Below are positions 25,953-35,600 of a DNA stretch of 64,000 bases, piece after piece. This DNA comes from Hyphomicrobium sp. GTDB taxonomy: Bacteria; Pseudomonadota; Alphaproteobacteria; Rhizobiales; Hyphomicrobiaceae. Positions within the stretch are counted from its first letter, which is position 1; each line of letters begins with the position of its first letter. The stretch covers positions 206,328 through 270,327 of the forward strand of contig RXJH01000005.1 of assembly GCA_003987725.1 (NCBI GenBank), read 5' to 3'. The notes under the pieces were generated by a model. It did not search any database. It was not told where the DNA came from and saw nothing but the letters and a program-made list of their open reading frames with translations. The position numbers were made by a program, and so were the translations under genes.

Positions 25953-27422
25953 CTACCCGACCGAGCCTTCCAAGCTTATGCCGATCAGCTTCTGGGATTC
26001 TGCCATGAATTCCATCGGCAGCTGCTGCAGCACGTCGCGAACGAAACCGTTGACCACGAGCGCCACAGCCTCTTCCGCCGAAAGCCCGCGCTGACGGCAG
26101 TAGAACAGCATGTCGTCCGAGATCTTCGACGTCGTCGCCTCGTGCTCGAAATGCGCACTCGAATTCTTGGCTTCGATGTAGGGCACCGTGTGCGCGCCGC
26201 ACTTGTCGCCAATCAGTAGCGAGTCGCAGTTCGTGAAGTTGCGGACGTTCGTCGCCTTGCGATGCGCCGACACGAGCCCGCGATAGGTATTCTCCGAATA
26301 GCCCGCCGCGATACCCTTCGAGATGATCCGGCTCGTTGAGTTCTTGCCGAGATGGATCATCTTGGTGCCGCTATCGACCTGCTGATAGCCGTTGGAGACC
26401 GCGATCGAGTAAAATTCACCACGAGAGTAATCGCCGCGCAGAATGCAGCTCGGGTACTTCCACGTGATGGCAGAACCCGTCTCGACTTGCGTCCACGAAA
26501 TTTTCGAATGATGGCCGCGGCAATCGCCACGCTTCGTCACGAAGTTATAGATGCCGCCCTTGCCTTGCGCGTCGCCCGGATACCAATTCTGAACCGTCGA
26601 ATATTTGATCTCGGCGTCATCGAGCGCCACGAGTTCCACGACAGCCGCATGCAGCTGGTTCTCGTCGCGCATCGGCGCGGTGCAACCCTCGAGATAGGAA
26701 ACGTAGGCGCCGCGATCCGCGATGATCAGCGTACGCTCGAACTGCCCCGTCTGCTTCGCATTGATGCGGAAATACGTCGAAAGCTCCATCGGGCAGCGGA
26801 CGCCCTCCGGCACATAAACGAACGAACCGTCGGAGAACACGGCCGAATTCAGCGACGCATAGAAGTTGTCCGACTGCGGAACGACCGAGCCGAGATACTT
26901 CTTCACGAGTTCCGGATGTTCGCGGACCGCTTCCGAGATCGAGCAGAAAATCACGCCCGCCTTCTTCAGCTCGTCCTTGAACGTCGTCACCACCGAAACG
27001 CTGTCGAACACGGCGTCGACCGCAACGCGCGAACCCGTCACGCCCGCGAGAACTTCCTGCTCCTTGAGCGGAATGCCGAGCTTCTTATAGGTCTCGAGCA
27101 GCTCCGGATCGACTTCGGCAAGGCTCTTCGGACCCTCCGTCGATTTCGGCGCCGAGTAATAATAGAGATCCTGAAAATCGATCTTCGGATAGCGGACCTT
27201 CGCCCAGGTCGGCTCCGTCATGGCCTTCCAGCGGGTGAACGCTTCGAGCCTCCAGGTCAGAAGCCACTCCGGCTCGCCCTTCTTGGCCGAGATGTAGCGC
27301 ACGGTCGACTCATCGAGGCCCTTCGGCGCCTGGATGCTATCGATCAGCGTCTCGAAACCGTACTTGTACTGGTCGACATCGATCTTCCGAACTTGATCGA
27401 TCGTCTCCTGAACAGCAGCCAT
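25953..27422 (-). CDS. sufB: Fe-S cluster assembly protein SufB
   Basis: Main scaffold of the SufBCD complex, 489 residues. Recognisable blocks are [18 protein letters not shown] near residue 35, [37 protein letters not shown] near 205, GNIG-type region [19 protein letters not shown] with the conserved cysteine near 250, and the C-terminal [20 protein letters not shown] followed by [13 protein letters not shown]. It follows the regulator-desulfurase fusion gene by 63 bp. Downstream the run is broken by two plus-strand genes before the small membrane proteins and sufC, so sufCDS may be read from a separate promoter or by long read-through across antisense genes. Confidence 0.96.
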   Translation of the reverse strand: MAAVQETIDQVRKIDVDQYKYGFETLIDSIQAPKGLDESTVRYISAKKGEPEWLLTWRLEAFTRWKAMTEPTWAKVRYPKIDFQDLYYYSAPKSTEGPKSLAEVDPELLETYKKLGIPLKEQEVLAGVTGSRVAVDAVFDSVSVVTTFKDELKKAGVIFCSISEAVREHPELVKKYLGSVVPQSDNFYASLNSAVFSDGSFVYVPEGVRCPMELSTYFRINAKQTGQFERTLIIADRGAYVSYLEGCTAPMRDENQLHAAVVELVALDDAEIKYSTVQNWYPGDAQGKGGIYNFVTKRGDCRGHHSKISWTQVETGSAITWKYPSCILRGDYSRGEFYSIAVSNGYQQVDSGTKMIHLGKNSTSRIISKGIAAGYSENTYRGLVSAHRKATNVRNFTNCDSLLIGDKCGAHTVPYIEAKNSSAHFEHEATTSKISDDMLFYCRQRGLSAEEAVALVVNGFVRDVLQQLPMEFMAESQKLIGISLEGSVG

Positions 27423-27485
27423 TTCCTCGTCTTCCTTGTCTCTTGTTCGATGCCGCCCAACGAGCGGCCTTCAACCAATTCACCG

Positions 27486-29054
27486 TTACGCAGCGAGCGC
27501 GGACGCTCCTACGATCGTTGTCCACGCAGCGAGAAACGCCGCGATATCTTCCTTTGTCGTCGACGGTCCGAGACTGATGCGGATCGTGCCCGCAACAATC
27601 TCGTGACCTAGTCCCATCGCTTCGAGAACGTGGCTCGCACCGACCTTGCCGGATGAGCAGGCCGATCCGGCGCTGACAGCAATTCCCGCGAGATCGAGCC
27701 GGATGACCAGGGTTTCGGCGAGCTTGCCCGGAAGCGCCAAAGCCGTCGTATTTCCGAGACGCGCCGAGCCTTCGCCGATGATCACGGCTTCCGGACTGAT
27801 GCGCTTGACGCCAGCCTCGACCTCATCCCGCAAGGCCTGAATGGACGCCGCTGCTTTGAGATCGCGAAGCGCCGCTTCGGCCGCGGCACCAAATCCGGCG
27901 ATGGCTGCGACATTTTCCGTCCCAGCGCGCCGCCGCCGTTCCTGGCCACCGCCGCGGAGCATGGGCACAAGATCTATATGGTCACGAATGACCAGAGCTC
28001 CAACGCCTTTTGGGCCGCCCAATTTATGCGCGGAGAGCGCCAGCGTATCGACGCCGAGCGCTGCGAAATCGATGGCTATCCTGCCGGCCGCCTGTACCGC
28101 ATCGGTATGCACTGAAATGCCACGTGAGCGCGCAAGCGCAGCAATTTCGGCGATCGGCTGAACGACGCCGGTTTCGTTGTTCGCCAACTGCAGCGCCAGA
28201 AGCGACGGTCCCGCGAATTCTCGCGGCAGAATGCGTTCGGCGAATTCCTCGAGGTCGACGATGCCATGCGCATCGAGCGGCAGCATAACGACGTCGCCGC
28301 GCACCGCACGCACCGGCGCGAGAATTGAATCATGCTCCGTGCCGCTCGTCAAAATCGTCGCCCATGACTGCGTGACGATCCAGTTGTTGGCTTCGGTCGC
28401 ACCGCTCGTGAAGACGATCTCGGAGGGCTTGGCGCCGATCAGACGCGCGACGCTTTCACGCGCGCTCTCGATGACCGAGCGGGCGCGCCGTCCTTCGGCG
28501 TGCACCGATGACGCATTACCGGTGACGTCAAGCGCTCTCATCACTGCGGCTTTGGCCTCCGGCCGGAGCGGTGCCGTCGCGTTGTAATCGAGATATGTGC
28601 GTTTGCCGGTCGTCCGCGCGGCGGCCGCAAACAGCGGCGCCGACGAATACCGCCCGCCAGCGATAACGTCCGCGAGATTGACCGACGACAGGAACTCTCC
28701 CATCGACTCGCCGAGCGCGGTCCACAGCCAATGCGTGACGCAGGGCGTTGCGGCCGAGCACCGCGGATCGTTATGCGAGCAGCGCGTGAAGCGCGTGTCT
28801 TCCTCGACCGCCTCCATCACCGCGGCTATCGAAATGTCTGCGGCGGGCTTGGCGAGCCTGTATCCGCCGGTGCGGCCGCGCGCACTCTCGACGAGGCCGG
28901 CGCGGCGAAGGGGCACGAAAAGCTGTTCCAGATAGGCGAGTGGCAGGCTCTGCCGCTCAGCGACGACCGACAGTGCGATGGCACCTTCATCGGCATGCCC
29001 GGCGAGATCAGCCATGGCCATGACCGCGTACCGGCCTTTGGTCGTCAATTCCAC
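27486..29054 (-). CDS. Rrf2/IscR-type regulator fused to a class I cysteine desulfurase
   Basis: One continuous frame of 522 residues. Residues 1-145 are an Rrf2 regulator: ELTTKGRYAVMAMADLA, the helix-turn-helix LPLAYLEQLFVPLRRAGLVE, the wing GRTGGYRLAK, and three cysteines (CSHNDPRC then SAATPC) in the IscR cluster position. Residues 165-522 are a NifS/IscS-type desulfurase: YLDYNATAPLRPEAK, HTDAVQAAGR, PLP lysine in LALSAHKLGGPKG, and active-site Cys in AGSACSSGKVGASHVL. The linker has no ATG, GTG or TTG, so the enzyme has no obvious start of its own. GTG at 29054 is my start, with GGAG 10 bp upstream; it gives the standard regulator N-terminus. In relatives these are usually two adjacent genes. 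The product could sense clusters and supply sulfur in one polypeptide. Confidence 0.9.
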   Translation of the reverse strand: MELTTKGRYAVMAMADLAGHADEGAIALSVVAERQSLPLAYLEQLFVPLRRAGLVESARGRTGGYRLAKPAADISIAAVMEAVEEDTRFTRCSHNDPRCSAATPCVTHWLWTALGESMGEFLSSVNLADVIAGGRYSSAPLFAAAARTTGKRTYLDYNATAPLRPEAKAAVMRALDVTGNASSVHAEGRRARSVIESARESVARLIGAKPSEIVFTSGATEANNWIVTQSWATILTSGTEHDSILAPVRAVRGDVVMLPLDAHGIVDLEEFAERILPREFAGPSLLALQLANNETGVVQPIAEIAALARSRGISVHTDAVQAAGRIAIDFAALGVDTLALSAHKLGGPKGVGALVIRDHIDLVPMLRGGGQERRRRAGTENVAAIAGFGAAAEAALRDLKAAASIQALRDEVEAGVKRISPEAVIIGEGSARLGNTTALALPGKLAETLVIRLDLAGIAVSAGSACSSGKVGASHVLEAMGLGHEIVAGTIRISLGPSTTKEDIAAFLAAWTTIVGASALAA

Positions 29055-29184
29055 GTCTTTTAATCTCCGGACTATCGCCGCCCCAAGTGGCGACGGAATC
29101 CAAACCTTGCGCCCGGCACCCCGGACTGTGCTAAGAGAGCCGCCCTGATCCAATGCCTGTTGTAATCGAGCCAGGACCCGCACA

Positions 29185-29201
29185 TTTCGAACGGTTCTAA
29201 A
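29185..29201. promoter_or_regulatory. Candidate IscR/Rrf2 operator palindrome
   Basis: TTTAGAACCGTTCGAAA (minus-strand reading) is a 17-bp palindrome with 7 of 8 arm positions paired around one centre base. It lies 131 bp upstream of the regulator-desulfurase start and 129 bp upstream of the divergent hydrolase start. Position and symmetry fit autoregulation by the Rrf2 domain; no binding data are available. Confidence 0.5.
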
Positions 29202-29329
29202 GTTATGGAAATCCTGAGCGCCGGAGTCAAGGATTGAGATTGAACCCACAAGGATTTGAACGCTCGGATGCCATCCATAGGCTGTCTGAGCTGCCCTGAA
29301 GCCAATCACGAAAGATCGAGTAATCTCTG

Positions 29330-30112
29330 ATGCCTGAACTCATTATCAACGGCCCCGGCGGTCGCCTGGAAGCCCGTTATCACCACGAAAGCAACGGCGA
29401 CAGCCCGATCGCGCTGATCCTGCATCCGCACCCCCAGTTCGGGGGCACGATGAACAACCAGGTCGTTTATTCCCTTTACCATACGTTCGCGGCACGGGGA
29501 TTTTCGGTCCTGCGCTTCAACTTTCGCGGCGTCGGACGCAGCCAGGGCGTCTGGGACGGTGGCCCGGGCGAACTCGCAGACGCCGCATCCGCCCTCGATT
29601 GGCTGCAGCAGGTCAAGCCCGACGCCAAGACGTGCTGGATCGCCGGCGTGTCGTTCGGCACCTGGATAGCCATGCAGCTTCTGATGCGGCGCCCCGAAGT
29701 CGATGGCTTCATCTGCGTCGCACCGCCATCAAACCTCTATGACTTCTCGTTCCTCGCGCCTTGCCCCTCGTCGGGCCTGATCATCAACGGCGACATGGAC
29801 CGCGTCGTGCCGACCGCATCGGTCGCCGAAATGGCGGTCAAAGTGAAAGTCCAGAAGGGCATCAAGATCACGCACGAGGTTGTGCCCGGCGCCAACCACT
29901 TCTTCGAGAACAAGACGGAAGAACTCGGCAACATCGTCGGATCGTATCTCGACGAACGGATGATCCAGTTCGAGTTGGATCGCGAACGCAACAAGGAGCG
30001 CGAGCGGGAACGCGAGCGCGAACGCCAGCGCCAGCGCGAACTCGAGCGCATGGAATCCCAAAGCGCCCCCGCCGCAGCCGCGTCCGGCGACGACGATGGC
30101 GACGACGAATAA
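29330..30112 (+). CDS. Alpha/beta hydrolase with Arg/Glu-repeat C-terminal tail
   Basis: A 260-residue serine hydrolase of the COG2945-like group. HPHPQFGGTMNNQVVYSLYH near residue 32 carries the oxyanion region, AGVSFGTW near 108 is the nucleophile elbow (Gly-x-Ser-x-Gly), INGDMDRVVP near 150 has the acid and GANHFFENK near 195 the histidine. After residue 215 the protein becomes a single charged helix of alternating Arg and Glu (ERERERERERQRQRELER), then an acidic Ala-rich end DDDGDDE. That tail is not part of the family fold and could serve protein or RNA contacts. The gene is divergent from the Fe-S regulator and close to anmK, which converges. Substrate unknown. Confidence 0.88.
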   Translation: MPELIINGPGGRLEARYHHESNGDSPIALILHPHPQFGGTMNNQVVYSLYHTFAARGFSVLRFNFRGVGRSQGVWDGGPGELADAASALDWLQQVKPDAKTCWIAGVSFGTWIAMQLLMRRPEVDGFICVAPPSNLYDFSFLAPCPSSGLIINGDMDRVVPTASVAEMAVKVKVQKGIKITHEVVPGANHFFENKTEELGNIVGSYLDERMIQFELDRERNKERERERERERQRQRELERMESQSAPAAAASGDDDGDDE

Positions 30113-30130
30113 CGGCCGCGCCAGTCTCTT

Positions 30131-31252
30131 CTAATGCACCACGTGAGCGGTGGGGTCTGCGCGCAGTCCACCGCTCATCGGCACCGCGACTCCCGTCGTT
30201 CCTGGAAAAGTAATCGGCAGGCCGCGTATCGAGCGGACCGCCAGATAAGCCCACGCTTCCGCTTCGAGAGCGTCGCCGTCGAACTCCACGGTTTCCGCCG
30301 GCACGACCGCATTGTGAACCTGCTCCGCCAGCATCCGCATGATGGCGCGGTTCTTCCGGCCGCCACCTGAAACAATCCAAAGCTCGGGCTCGACGGGCAT
30401 GTGCTCACGAGCTTTGGCTATGGCGCGAGCCGTAAACGCGGCAAGCGTCGCCGCACCGTCTTCGACCGAGAGACGATCGATCCGATCCATCAGGAATGTG
30501 TTCCGGTCGAGTGACTTCGGCGGCGCACCGGCGAAGTATCCATGGCTGAGAAACAGCCGGATGGACTCCTCGTCGACCTTGCCCTGAGCGGCAGTAGCTC
30601 CGCCGGCATCGAGATGCGCGCCGGTTTTGCGGGCCATCCAATCATCGAGCAACGCATTTCCCGGCCCCGTGTCGAATGCGACGAGACCGCCGTCACGGCC
30701 GATCCATGTCACGTTCGCCACCCCGCCGATATTGACGACCGCGACAGGTCGCTGCGGCAGCTTCGCCGTCAGCGCCCGGTGATAGACGGGAACGAGCGGC
30801 GCACCCTGCCCTCCCGCGTCGACATCAGCCGCTCGCAAATCGTAAACGACGGGGCAGCGCGTGAAGTTTGCCAGGAGTTCTCCGAGCCCCAATTGCACGG
30901 TCAACCCCGCCTCGGGTTTATGCAGCACGGTCTGGCCATGAAACCCGATGACATCGACGGACGCCCTGTCGATCTTGGTGTCCTGAAGATATTGGCTGAC
31001 GGCGACAGCATGTCGCTCGGTCAGGGCCCGCTCGGCCTCTGCCAGCGACAGCGACCGCTCGTCCCGCGACTCGAGACGAGCAGCGTCCGCGATCGCGTTG
31101 ATAAGGAGGCGCCGCATGCCGTCGTCGTAGGGGTAGGTCCGCGCCTGGCCACGAAGGACGACATCCTCCCCGTCCGTCTCCAGAAGGGCCACGTCCACCC
31201 CATCGAGCGATGTGCCGCTCATCAGCCCGATCGCCCGCAGCAACTTGCTCAT
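30131..31252 (-). CDS. anmK: Anhydro-N-acetylmuramic acid kinase AnmK
   Basis: Opens and phosphorylates 1,6-anhydro-MurNAc from recycled cell-wall fragments to MurNAc-6-phosphate, in the cytoplasm. The 373 residues have the phosphate loop GLMSGTSLDGVDVALLE at the N-terminus, GFHGQTVLHKP near 95, the Asp base region in VAFDTGPGNALLDDW near 185 and WIVSGGGRKNRAIMRML near 290. The ATG at 31252 is favoured by GGAAGG 5 bp upstream and by the conserved N-terminus; longer upstream frames add unrelated sequence. tyrS is divergent, 87 bp away, the arrangement seen in several Rhizobiales. MurQ and other recycling enzymes are not in the window. Confidence 0.95.
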   Translation of the reverse strand: MSKLLRAIGLMSGTSLDGVDVALLETDGEDVVLRGQARTYPYDDGMRRLLINAIADAARLESRDERSLSLAEAERALTERHAVAVSQYLQDTKIDRASVDVIGFHGQTVLHKPEAGLTVQLGLGELLANFTRCPVVYDLRAADVDAGGQGAPLVPVYHRALTAKLPQRPVAVVNIGGVANVTWIGRDGGLVAFDTGPGNALLDDWMARKTGAHLDAGGATAAQGKVDEESIRLFLSHGYFAGAPPKSLDRNTFLMDRIDRLSVEDGAATLAAFTARAIAKAREHMPVEPELWIVSGGGRKNRAIMRMLAEQVHNAVVPAETVEFDGDALEAEAWAYLAVRSIRGLPITFPGTTGVAVPMSGGLRADPTAHVVH

Positions 31253-31339
31253 AGGCACCTTCCCGTGCAAGGTGCCGCCCGCCCGCGATAGGCTCATACG
31301 TGTAGCCCGCGGCCACACAAACGAAAGCCAAGAACTGCG

Positions 31340-32599
31340 ATGACGACACCGAAATCCGAATTTCTCAAGATTATGACCGAGCGCGGCTTTGTCCACCAGG
31401 GCTCGGATCTCGAAGGCCTCGATAAATTGGCGAGCGAAGGCCGTATCGTCGCTTATGTCGGCTACGATTGCACCGCGCCGTCGCTGCATATCGGCCATCT
31501 GCTGTCGATTATGATGCTGCGCTGGCTGCAGACGTCTGGCGCCGGCAAGCCAATCTCCCTGATGGGCGGCGGCACCACGCGCATCGGCGATCCCTCCGGC
31601 AAGGACGAGACGCGGGTGATGCGCACGGTCGAGGAGATCGAAGCCAACAAGGACAGCATCAAGCAGGTCTTTGCCAAATTCCTGCAGTTCGGCGATCGCC
31701 GGACCGATGCGCTAATGGTCGACAACGCCGAATGGCTGGCGCCGTTGAACTATATCGACTTCCTCCGCGACGTCGGCCGTCACTTCTCCGTCAATCGCAT
31801 GCTGACGATGGACAGCGCGAAACTGCGGCTCGATCGCGACCAGGAGCTGTCGTTTATCGAATTCAACTACATGCTCCTGCAGGCCTACGACTTCGTCGAG
31901 CTCAACCACCGCTACAGCTGCAATTTGCAGATGGGCGGCTCAGACCAGTGGGGCAACATCGTCACCGGCATCGATCTTGGCCGCCGGATGGGCGTCAAGG
32001 AACAGCTCTACGGGTTGACGTGCCCGCTGCTGACGACGGCGTCGGGCGCCAAGATGGGCAAGACCGCTTCAGGCGCCGTTTGGCTGAACGAGCTCCAGCT
32101 TTCGGCATACGACTACTGGCAGTTCTGGCGGAACACCGAAGACGCCGACGTCTCGCGCTTCCTCAAGCTCTTCACCTTCCTGCCGCTCGAGGAAATCGCG
32201 AAGCTCGAGCGTCTGTCGGGCTCCGAGATCAACGACGCCAAGAAGGTTCTGGCAACGGAAGCGACAGCGCTTGTGCACGGCCGCGACAAGGCTGAAGCTG
32301 CTGCCGAGACCGCGCGCAAAACCTTCGAGCAGGGTACGCTCGCCGACGATCTGCCGACGATCGAAATACCGAGCGCCGAGCTTGCGGACGGCATCGGTGT
32401 TTTGGCGGCCTTCGTCAAGGCGGGGCTCGTCGCATCGAACAGTGAAGCGCGGCGGCAAGTCCAGGGCGGCGGACTGAAGGTCAACGATCAAGCGGTGACC
32501 AGCGACAAGGCGACCCTCGGCAAGGCCGACGCCGACGCAAGCGGCGTCATCAAGCTCTCGCTCGGCAAGAAGAAGCACGTTCTTCTGAAGCCGGTCTGA
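31340..32599 (+). CDS. tyrS: Tyrosyl-tRNA synthetase TyrS
   Basis: Class I aminoacyl-tRNA synthetase charging tRNA-Tyr, 419 residues. The HIGH motif is in [15 protein letters not shown] near residue 50, the tyrosine site blocks in [11 protein letters not shown] and [11 protein letters not shown] near 195, and the KMSKS motif appears as [12 protein letters not shown] near 236. The C-terminal S4 RNA-binding domain covers about 355-419 ([19 protein letters not shown]). This is the TyrRS type common in alphaproteobacteria with a KMGKT variant. It converges on the large YhdP-type gene, whose stop lies 12 bp away. Confidence 0.97.
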   Translation: MTTPKSEFLKIMTERGFVHQGSDLEGLDKLASEGRIVAYVGYDCTAPSLHIGHLLSIMMLRWLQTSGAGKPISLMGGGTTRIGDPSGKDETRVMRTVEEIEANKDSIKQVFAKFLQFGDRRTDALMVDNAEWLAPLNYIDFLRDVGRHFSVNRMLTMDSAKLRLDRDQELSFIEFNYMLLQAYDFVELNHRYSCNLQMGGSDQWGNIVTGIDLGRRMGVKEQLYGLTCPLLTTASGAKMGKTASGAVWLNELQLSAYDYWQFWRNTEDADVSRFLKLFTFLPLEEIAKLERLSGSEINDAKKVLATEATALVHGRDKAEAAAETARKTFEQGTLADDLPTIEIPSAELADGIGVLAAFVKAGLVASNSEARRQVQGGGLKVNDQAVTSDKATLGKADADASGVIKLSLGKKKHVLLKPV

Positions 32600-32611
32600 T
32601 CGCTTAATCGC

Positions 32612-35600
32612 TCAGTGGTTGGTCGTCGTCGACGACCAACCGTCGACCGCCGGCGCGTCCGCCTTCGGCGCCGTCTTCTTGGCTTTGGCCTGGGCCGCCG
32701 GTTTTGGCTTCGCTTTCGATTTGTCGCTCGGATCAGCAGGGCTCGGCGGCGCGGCGCGAACTCTCTCTTCGATCGGCGCTTGCGGTGCCCGGTCCTCACG
32801 CACCTGAATGGTCGGATCCATCGACGTCATCTGGAAGATGTCGCGGAAAATTCCCGGCGCCACCAGCGAGAACGGATTGACGATGACCTGCGGATCCGAG
32901 GTCGGCCCCTGCACGGCGAACGTCATGCCGACGATGCCCTCGCCCTGTGAGCCCGACAGGATCTGCCCAAGCAATGGAATGTCGCCGAGTGCGCCATTGA
33001 GGCCCTGCAGCGGAATATAGGTGCCGCCGATATTGACGCGCTTCGTCCTGAAATCGACCTTGCCGCGCAGCGTGGCCCCGAGCAGCGGCCCCTTCAAATA
33101 GGATTCCTGCAGCACGAACTGCCCGTATCCGACCGAGAATGGCGCGCGCATCCGTGTAAAATCGAAAACCTCGCGCGTGACTTTGCGGTTGCCGCCGATA
33201 GCCGGGCGGCCCTCGTCGGCGCTGCTGACGACTTCGGTGACGATCGGATCGCCGAGAACCCGGAAATTGTCGACCACCAGAACGCCCGTCTTATCCGCCG
33301 GGCCGGACCCATCGAGGCCGACCTCGAGCTGCATCCGCCCGCCCTGCATATTCGGATAGAAGTTGACGAGCTTCATCACCTGGCCCGCGTCACCCGACGT
33401 CACGACGAGCCGCCGCCCGCCCTGTCCTTGATCGAGCTTGGCGACGAGCTGTGCACCGCCGTCGAGCGTACCCTTTGCATCGAGGCTCGCGAGATCTCCG
33501 TTACGCGTCTCGATCGCCATCTTGAGATTGCGGAGCGAGACATCGGAGCTCCCGATGACGTTCGCGAGATCGACCGTTACGTGCGCACCGGCCGACGCGG
33601 GCTTGTCCTTCTTGCCCGGACCATCGCCGACGTTGAATAGCGAGCGAAAGAAATTCCGTCCGTCGAAATTCGACCCGGCAATTTTCATCGTCCAGAAATC
33701 GTCCTTGCTCCGCGACCCGCTGACGTCGAGGCGCGAGATGACGTTCAGATTGAGTCCGGGGAAATTGAATTCTTTGACCTTGTTGTCGGTGCCGATGACG
33801 ATACGCCCGTCGGCGGCGATATCGTCGCTCACCACTTTGAAGTTCTGCAATTCCGTATCGCGGCCCGGCGCGGTTACAATATCGGCGTCGAGGCTCGCGG
33901 CACGCCCCGGAGGTTTCCGCCATTGCAGGTGGTCGAACGTCAGATCGGCATCCGTCAGATCGGCGTGCAGCTTGATCACGGGCTCGGGCTGGTCGCCCTT
34001 CTGCAACGAAAGTTCAACCGGGACGACGCCGTGAACGATGTTGTTGACGTCGAGGCCGAGCTGCGTCCGGTCCGCCTCGTCGAGCTTCGCGACGATCTTG
34101 AGCGGCGGCTGCTGACCGGCAGCCGGACCGAGAAGCCGCTGACCGACGACCTTCGCCGGAACGCCATTGATAAGCAGATCGCCCTTCGCATCGAGCGAGG
34201 TGTCGGTGAGATTGAGATCGAGCGTAAAGCCCTGAATGTCAAAACGTCCCGCGACCTTGCCGAAGCGCCCGTCTGACACGCGAGCCTTGCCGGTAATTGT
34301 CATGTCGTCGCCGGTAACGCCGGGAATGAATGGCAGCTTGATCAAAAGCTGCGCGTCGATCTTGCCTTCACCCGCTTTCGGCAACGGCGAAGCGTCGCGG
34401 ACTGCCCGCACCGGCAGTTGCTCCATCGCTTCGAGGAACGGCGCGAGTTCCCCAACGGCCGAAAAGGCGATCTCGCCGTTCGTTCGAGGCGCCATGATAT
34501 CGTCAGTCGTCAGGTGGCCATTCTTGAGCGGCAGCTGGCCACCGCTCGCCAACGCCACAGCGCCTTCGGGCACCGCAATGTCGAGAACGTTGTCATTGAT
34601 GCGGATCGACATGTTGGGGGCCGTAATCGCGGGCATGCCGGGCAACGGGGTAAACACGGCGTCGCTCGCCTCGAAACTCGCGCCGACACGCTCCATCTCA
34701 GTTGAAACGGAGCCGGGTTCGATGCCGCCAACGTTGCTGTTCGTGTACCGAAGGGTTCCGCCCTTGAAATTGACGGCCGATACGTTCTTGCCAACCCAAT
34801 CGCGCGTCCCCGACGCAACCGCGCGCGGCCATAGCGCCTTCAACGTCGCAAGCGGCATCGGCGAAACATTAAACTCGGCCGTCACGCTCTGACCCTGCGG
34901 ACCCGCTTGGGTCGTCGCCTTGATCGTCGCCTCTCCCCCACCTCCAGAGAGTCGGAATTCGGTCAGATCGATGAAGCCCCGGCGCGGTATAATTGAGCCG
35001 CGCGCCGACCAGTTGTCGATTGTAACCGGAGGCACATTGAATTCCGCCGCCTCCAGGACGCCGTTCTTCCCGTCAAGCGCAAACTGCCATTGCGGCGGGT
35101 CCGATCCCTGCGAGACGTCCGACATGTTCCCGGTGAACATCATCGTGCCGTCACCCCATTTCACCGGGCTTGGCTGCAGCTCCCAGCGCCGGGCCTTGCC
35201 GTCGAAGGTCAGCTTGAAGAGACCGGCGGTAACCTCCATCGGATGAACCAGATACGGAAGGCGCACGCGCCCCTGTCCGACTTCAATGGCAAGCTCGCTC
35301 CTTTCGATATCGCCAACAGTCGAAAGCTCGATCGTGGCATCGCCCGAAACGGGGAATTCGAAATTGCCGAGCAATGCGAGCGGCGGCGCCGCGGCCGCGA
35401 GCGTCGAGGGAACGAGATCGCGGATCGTCGCCTTCACGTCGAGCTTGCCGGTCTGGACGCTTTCATCCGTCAGGAACGATACCGACCATGCGCCCCGTGG
35501 CGATGCGACCGTCGCACGGCCGGAGATGACGCTCCGCCGCTCGGCATGGTTGAAATCGACGCTCGCCTCGTCAATGCGCCAGGAACTGCGCTGGCCTTCG

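Noticed and set aside
24778-26202. A 474-codon minus-strand frame across the two exported-protein genes and the end of sufB
   Set aside because: It is rich in Arg, Gly and Ala, overlaps sufB in another frame, has no known motif, and the plus-strand genes beneath it have signal peptides and ribosome sites.
29995-30055. Short tandem GAGCGC-like DNA repeat in the hydrolase gene, considered as a CRISPR or microsatellite
   Set aside because: It is a coding repeat for alternating Arg and Glu, with no spacers.
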